Shown here piece after piece: positions 6,833 to 10,106 of a stretch of 10,106 nt of DNA. The position numbers were made by a program, and so were the translations under genes. Origin of the DNA: CAMCQY01 sp044370415 (GTDB lineage Bacteria; Planctomycetota; Planctomycetia; Pirellulales; UBA1268). The stretch spans positions 1 to 10,106 of the forward strand of contig JBILVO010000142.1 of NCBI GenBank assembly GCA_044370415.1, written 5' to 3'. Every line of letters starts with the position of its first letter. Positions within the stretch are counted from its first letter, which is position 1. The notes beneath the pieces are model-generated. The model was not told the origin of the DNA. It did no database searches and was given only the letters and a program-made list of their open reading frames with translations.

Positions 6833-7384
6833 ATGTCCTCCGCCGCATCAGCGTCGTCCGAGAGCCCGCAGGCGCGGACGCATCCGCTCGTCCTCGTCAT
6901 CTTGGCCAATCTCGTCGCCACGGCCTTCATGACGGGCGTGATCTGGTTCGTGCAGATCGTGCACTACCCGCTGATGGCCGGTTGGCCGCACGACGACTTC
7001 GATGCATGGGCGGCGGTGAATATGGACCGCACGGGCTGGGTCGTGATGCCGGTGATGCTCGTGGAGGGGGCGGCCGCCGCGGCGCTCCTGGTGCGGCGGC
7101 CGAAGCGGGTGCCCGCCTGGCTGCCGTGGCTGGCGGCGGCGCTCCTCTTGGGCGTGTGGGCGAGCACGTTCCTGCTGCAGGTTCCCTGCCACGCCCGGCT
7201 CGCGCTCGGCTGGGACGAGCAGGCGCACGCCCGGCTCGTCGCCACCAACTGGATCAGGACGCTGCTGTGGACGGCCCGCCTCGGGGCCGTGGCCGCCGTC
7301 GCAGGAGGCTGGATGGCGGCTGCCAACCCGCCTTGCATCAAGAGCCCGGCGTTTCTAACCTCCCCGCCCGAATCGGGCCGCTGA
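6833..7384 (+). CDS. Small four-helix integral membrane protein, unknown function
   Basis: This protein of 183 residues has four hydrophobic segments at about 18-42, 68-87, 96-116 and 143-162. Polar and aromatic residues sit in or next to the helices: WFVQIVHYPLM (38-48), QVPCHARLALGWD (116-128) and LVATNWIRTLLWTAR (135-149). The repeated pattern of His and Pro at helix ends (H44-P46, P118-H120) is something I recall from uncharacterised bacterial membrane proteins; a distant DUF1772-like fold is possible but not shown. No enzymatic function can be named. I prefer the ATG at 6833 because AGGA (6821-6824) precedes it by 8 nt; an in-frame ATG at 6788 has no properly spaced Shine-Dalgarno. It starts 64 nt after the transporter stop on the same strand and could be co-transcribed with it. 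The last 20 residues are polar and low in conservation signals. Confidence 0.72.
   Translation: MSSAASASSESPQARTHPLVLVILANLVATAFMTGVIWFVQIVHYPLMAGWPHDDFDAWAAVNMDRTGWVVMPVMLVEGAAAAALLVRRPKRVPAWLPWLAAALLLGVWASTFLLQVPCHARLALGWDEQAHARLVATNWIRTLLWTARLGAVAAVAGGWMAAANPPCIKSPAFLTSPPESGR
7333..7361 (+). promoter_or_regulatory. Weak candidate promoter for lpxD-lpxI
   Basis: TTGCAT (7333-7338), a 17-bp spacer and TAACCT (7356-7361) form a sigma-70-like arrangement inside the 3' end of the preceding membrane protein gene. Each hexamer has only 3 of 6 matches, though the key T, T, G and the T, A, final T positions are kept. It is listed because it is one of few AT-rich spots upstream of lpxD. A leader of about 85 nt would result. 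Confidence 0.18.
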
Positions 7385-7442
7385 CCGGCCGCGGCGGCCA
7401 ATCGGGCCGTCGGCGGGGCGCGGTCGTGGCCGTTCGTCAGCC

Positions 7443-7449
7443 AGGGAGG
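7443..7449 (+). promoter_or_regulatory. Shine-Dalgarno for lpxD
   Basis: AGGGAGG ends 5 nt before the ATG at 7455. It is the strongest ribosome binding site in the window and fixes the lpxD start, in contrast to most other genes here, which lack one. Confidence 0.7.
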
Positions 7450-7454
7450 CGCCC

Positions 7455-8519
7455 ATGTCGATCACGCTCGAGGAACTCGCCGGCCACGTCCAGGGAACGC
7501 TCGTCGGCAGAGTTGCCGGGGTCGCGATCGCCGGCGCCGCCACGCTCGAGACCGCCGGTGCCGCCGACGTCACGCTCATCGACTCCGCCGACAAGCTCCA
7601 CCTGCTCGCGAAGAGCCGGGCCGCCGCGGTGATCGTGCCGGCGGGCAGCGGCCCGCTCGACAGGCCGTCGATCGAGGTGGCCGACGTGCATGCGGCGTTC
7701 GCCGCGGTGATCACCCGCCTGCGGCCACCCAGGGTGACCGCCCGCGTGGGCGTCAGCCCGCTGGCCGTCGTCGATGCCACGGCGCGGATCGCAGCCGACG
7801 TCGACATCCACCCGCTGGCGACGGTCGGCGCCGACGTCGAGATCGGCGCGGGCGCGACCATCCACTCCGGTGCACGCCTCATGGCGGGCTGCCGGATCGG
7901 CGCCGGCACGGTGGTCTTCCCGAACGCGGTGCTCTACGACAACACGATCATCGGAGCGCGGTGCGTGATCCATGCCAACGCCGTGCTCGGCGCGCATGGC
8001 TTCGGCTACAAGGTCGTCGGCGGGGCCTATTGCATCTCGGCCCAGCTCGGCTGGGTGGAGCTGGGCGACGACGTGGAGATCGGCGCGGGCACGACGATCG
8101 ACCGCGGCACCTACGGGCCGACGGCGATCGGCGCCGGCACGAAGCTCGACAACCTCGTGATGATCGCCCACAACTGCCGCCTCGGCAGGAACAACATGAT
8201 CTGCTCGCAGGTCGGCGTGGCGGGCAGCACGACGACGGGCGATTGGGTGGTGATGGCCGGGCAGGTGGGTGTCCGTGACCACGTGCACATCGGCGACAAG
8301 GCTGTGCTCGGGGCACGGTCCGGGGTTTCCAACGACGTGGCTCCGGGCATCACGGTGCTCGGCGAGCCCGCCATCGAACTGCGCGACCGCAAGCTGCAGC
8401 TGGCGACGATCAGCAAGCTGCCCGAGATGCGGAAGGACGTGAAGCAGCTCGCCGCCCGGGTGCAGGCCCTGGAGGCGGCGGCGGGCCCGCTGCCGGAGCG
8501 GGGCGAGAGGGCCGCCTGA
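7455..8519 (+). CDS. lpxD: UDP-3-O-(3-hydroxyacyl)glucosamine N-acyltransferase (LpxD)
   Basis: LpxD transfers a 3-hydroxyacyl chain from acyl carrier protein to the 2-amino group of UDP-3-O-acylglucosamine, the third step of lipid A synthesis, in the cytoplasm. The 354 residues match the family (about 340). An N-terminal uridine-binding domain (1-97) begins MSITLEELAGHVQGTLVG. A left-handed beta-helix of hexapeptide repeats follows (about 98-305; for example IGAGATI and IGAGTTI). H239 in IAHNC and H276 fall at the positions I recall for the catalytic His239 and second histidine His276 of E. coli LpxD. GAHGFGY (179-185) and DRGTYGPT (216-223) are conserved signatures. The C-terminal helix (about 318-345), ending in a coiled-coil-like KDVKQLAARVQALEA, is also typical. 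lpxI follows within 35 nt on the same strand, so the two are likely one operon; fabZ and lpxA, often between them in proteobacteria, are absent here. Confidence 0.96.
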   Translation: MSITLEELAGHVQGTLVGRVAGVAIAGAATLETAGAADVTLIDSADKLHLLAKSRAAAVIVPAGSGPLDRPSIEVADVHAAFAAVITRLRPPRVTARVGVSPLAVVDATARIAADVDIHPLATVGADVEIGAGATIHSGARLMAGCRIGAGTVVFPNAVLYDNTIIGARCVIHANAVLGAHGFGYKVVGGAYCISAQLGWVELGDDVEIGAGTTIDRGTYGPTAIGAGTKLDNLVMIAHNCRLGRNNMICSQVGVAGSTTTGDWVVMAGQVGVRDHVHIGDKAVLGARSGVSNDVAPGITVLGEPAIELRDRKLQLATISKLPEMRKDVKQLAARVQALEAAAGPLPERGERAA

Positions 8520-8554
8520 CGGGCGGGCGAGAGACGATGACGCAGGACGGCTGC

Positions 8555-9505
8555 ATGAAGACGTGTGGTGCATCGGCGGTCACGGCACAGGACGGACCGC
8601 AGGACGCAGGGAAGCCGCTGGCGGGCGAGACGATCGGCATCGTCGCCGGCTGGGGCCGGTATCCCGTGGCTGTCGCCGAGGCGATCCGCCGTCGCGGTGG
8701 ACGCACCGCGATCCTCTCGATCCGCGACCACGCCGACGCGGCGCTCGAGCCGCTGGCCGACGTCTACGGCGAGGTGGGCGTGGCGCAGCTCGGCGGCGCG
8801 ATCGACTTCTTCCGTCGCCACGGGGTCGCGCGGGCCACCATGGCGGGCAAGATCCACAAGACGAAGCTCTTCGGACGGCACGCGTGGCGGCGGCACCTGC
8901 CCGATCTCGTGGCGCTTGTCACGTTCTGGCCCCACTTCGTGAGCCGCCGCCGCGACAACCGCGACGACTCGCTCCTGGCCGCCATCGCAGCGGCGTTCGA
9001 CGGCCGGGGCGTCCGCATCTGCCCGGCGACCGACTTCGCGCCGGAACTCCTCGCCGACGGCGGCGTGCTCGCCGGCCGGCCGCTCTCGGCCGCCGAGGAG
9101 GCCGACGTGGCCTTCGGCTGGCGGCTGGCGAAGGAGCTCGGACGGCTCGACATCGGGCAGACGGTGGTCGTGAAGAACCGGGCGCCGCTGGCGCTGGAGG
9201 CGATCGAGGGCACCGACGAGTGCATCCGTCGGGCAGGCCGGGTGTGTGCGTCGGGCGGGATGGTCGTCGTGAAGGTGGCCAAGCCCCGCCAGGACCTGCG
9301 GTTCGACATGCCGACGATCGGCATCGGCACGCTGCAGTCGCTGCGGGCGGCCGGTGCCACCGTGCTGGCCGTCGAGGCGGGCCGGACCATTCTCGTCGAC
9401 CCCGCCGAGCTGGCCGATTTCGCCCGCCGCAGCGGGATCACGATCGTCAGCCTGTTCGACGACGATGGCGTGCCGCTCGCAAGCCTCCGGGCCGGCGCGG
9501 CGTGA
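8555..9505 (+). CDS. lpxI: UDP-2,3-diacylglucosamine diphosphatase, LpxI type
   Basis: LpxI hydrolyses UDP-2,3-diacylglucosamine to lipid X (2,3-diacylglucosamine 1-phosphate) and UMP, the fourth step of lipid A synthesis; it replaces LpxH in many bacteria. The family N-terminal motif IGIVAGWGRYP begins at residue 27. It is followed by the GKIHKTKLF segment, DDSLLAAIAAAF, EAIEGTDE (residues 215-222), which probably holds the counterpart of the Caulobacter LpxI catalytic aspartate, and KVAKPRQDLRFDMPTIG, the strongest signature. The length (316 residues) exceeds Caulobacter LpxI (about 280) because of roughly 25 extra N-terminal residues. I chose the ATG at 8555 because AGGA (8544-8547) precedes it by 7 nt. 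The in-frame ATG at 8537 (322 residues) is 17 nt from the lpxD stop but its GAGAG is only 3 nt away. The substrate is the product of the neighbouring LpxD, strongly supporting the function. Confidence 0.93.
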   Translation: MKTCGASAVTAQDGPQDAGKPLAGETIGIVAGWGRYPVAVAEAIRRRGGRTAILSIRDHADAALEPLADVYGEVGVAQLGGAIDFFRRHGVARATMAGKIHKTKLFGRHAWRRHLPDLVALVTFWPHFVSRRRDNRDDSLLAAIAAAFDGRGVRICPATDFAPELLADGGVLAGRPLSAAEEADVAFGWRLAKELGRLDIGQTVVVKNRAPLALEAIEGTDECIRRAGRVCASGGMVVVKVAKPRQDLRFDMPTIGIGTLQSLRAAGATVLAVEAGRTILVDPAELADFARRSGITIVSLFDDDGVPLASLRAGAA

Positions 9506-9544
9506 AAGCGTCCCCAGTCCACGGGGCGGGGTGCTGCGGCCGAC

Positions 9545-9567
9545 GCCGCCGTATACTCGACGGCGGC
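9545..9567. repeat. Perfect 8-bp inverted repeat abutting the methyltransferase start codon
   Basis: GCCGCCGT (9545-9552) and ACGGCGGC (9560-9567) are exact reverse complements separated by 7 nt, and the ATG follows directly at 9568. A -10-like hexamer TATACT (9552-9557) lies across the first arm's last base and the loop. It could be an operator over the promoter. If transcription begins further upstream, it would be an mRNA hairpin that hides the start codon region. No Shine-Dalgarno is present. Confidence 0.55.
9552..9557 (+). promoter_or_regulatory. -10-like box TATACT just before the methyltransferase gene
   Basis: TATACT matches TATAAT at 5 of 6 positions. The ATG begins 10 nt after it, so a transcription start 6-8 nt downstream would leave a leader of only 2-4 nt. 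No good -35 hexamer is seen 16-18 bp upstream. The nearby sequence is otherwise extremely GC-rich, so this AT-rich box stands out. Confidence 0.4.
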
Positions 9568-10106
9568 ATGCGCACGTTCCTTTTCACGTTCCTGTTCGTC
9601 GCCTGGGTCTGTCCGGCGCCGTCGGCGCTCGGCCAGCCCGCCGCCCGCTCACCGCTGGCGATCGACGATGCCGTCGACCCCTCGGCCGAGCTGCCGCCGG
9701 CCGATCCGGTCTACATGGGCCGCGAGATCGCCCAGACGATGCACTACACGGGCGCCCCGTGGCTCGTCCGCGAGAGCCGGCAGCGCGAGGAGGACTGCCG
9801 CATGCTCCTCGAGGCGCTGGAGGTGCGTGCCGGGCAGACGGTCTGCGACCTGGGCTGCGGCAACGGCTTCTACACGCTCCAGCTGGCCCGCATGGTCGGC
9901 CCGCAGGGCCTCGTCTACGCCGTCGACATCCAGCCGGAGATGTTGCGCATGCTCGTGCACAACGCATCCGAGGCCGGCCTGGCGAACATCCGGCCCGTGC
10001 TCGGCACGCCGATCGACCCCCGGCTGCCGAAGGGTGCGGTCGACATGGTGCTGTGCGTCGACGTCTACCACGAGTTTTCGCACCCGGAGCCTATGCTTGC
10101 ACGGAT
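9568..10106 (+). CDS. Exported SAM-dependent class I methyltransferase, partial (3' end beyond window)
   Basis: The first 179 residues are present. Residues 1-22 (MRTFLFTFLFVAWV, then PAPSALG) form a Sec-type signal peptide with probable cleavage near G22/Q23. There is no proper lipobox around C15, so a soluble exported protein is more likely than a lipoprotein. After a linker, YMGREIAQTMHYTGAPWL (49-66) leads into a Rossmann methyltransferase core: motif I VCDLGCGNG (92-100), acidic residue D120 in YAVDIQPEML that should bind the SAM ribose, and the motif IV-like DMVLCVDVYHEF (159-170). Similar exported methyltransferases with a YMGR-IA-MHY-GA-WL start are, to my recollection, common in planctomycetes; their substrates are unknown to me. 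It lies 62 nt after lpxI with its own -10-like box and inverted repeat, so it is probably a separate transcription unit. The methyltransferase fold is secure; the export is a sequence-based prediction. Confidence 0.87.
   Translation, partial: MRTFLFTFLFVAWVCPAPSALGQPAARSPLAIDDAVDPSAELPPADPVYMGREIAQTMHYTGAPWLVRESRQREEDCRMLLEALEVRAGQTVCDLGCGNGFYTLQLARMVGPQGLVYAVDIQPEMLRMLVHNASEAGLANIRPVLGTPIDPRLPKGAVDMVLCVDVYHEFSHPEPMLAR

Noticed and set aside
7371..7409. Direct repeat AATCGGGCCG at 7371-7380 and 7400-7409
   Set aside because: The repeat is ten bases long in GC-rich sequence, one copy lies inside the upstream coding region, and there is no further copy or symmetry.
7437..8573. A 378-codon minus-strand open frame opposite lpxD
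   Set aside because: It is rich in His, Arg, Asp and Val and reads like a complement of hexapeptide-repeat codons; no domain was recognised.
8764..9522. A 252-codon minus-strand open frame opposite lpxI
   Set aside because: The translation is Ser/Arg/Ala/Pro-rich without motifs, and the plus strand carries full LpxI signatures.
9509..9528. Hairpin CCCC-AGTCCAC-GGGG after lpxI as a terminator
   Set aside because: The stem is short, extension needs a bulged T, and there is no T-run downstream.

Overview
The window is a GC-rich bacterial chromosomal segment (third codon positions strongly G/C) that looks planctomycete, most likely from a Pirellula-like lineage. This rests on three things: the planctomycete-style architecture of the sigma factor, an exported methyltransferase with an N-terminus I associate with that phylum, and the mix of lipid A genes with Shine-Dalgarno-poor starts. 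The lineage call is inference. I see no tRNA, rRNA, CRISPR array, insertion sequence or other mobile element.

Left part, minus strand (1-3459): cysN (cut by the window edge) lies 2 nt downstream of cysD, the two subunits of ATP sulfurylase for sulfate activation. Upstream of cysD, separated by 106 nt holding an imperfect inverted repeat and a candidate promoter, is an iron-sulfur photolyase/cryptochrome of the PhrB/CryB type. It retains all four predicted cluster cysteines and the active-site His-His pair.

A divergent intergenic region (3460-3619) separates this from the plus-strand half. There, an alternative sigma-70 factor overlaps by one base (TGATG) a short-chain dehydrogenase-like protein whose catalytic tyrosine position is isoleucine. 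A nucleoside-permease-like MFS transporter follows, probably on a leaderless transcript, then a small four-helix membrane protein of unknown function.

Right part (7455-10106): lpxD and lpxI encode consecutive steps of lipid A synthesis (the product of LpxD is the substrate of LpxI), supporting a lipid A-type outer membrane. The window ends inside a gene for a SAM-dependent methyltransferase with a Sec signal peptide. Its start codon abuts a perfect 8-bp inverted repeat containing a -10-like box.

Most of the window is ordinary housekeeping and accessory metabolism, and I found no convincing multi-gene novel system. The points most worth a second look are the sigma factor/degenerate dehydrogenase overlap, the exported methyltransferase with its operator-like start region, and the two apparently leaderless or near-leaderless genes.
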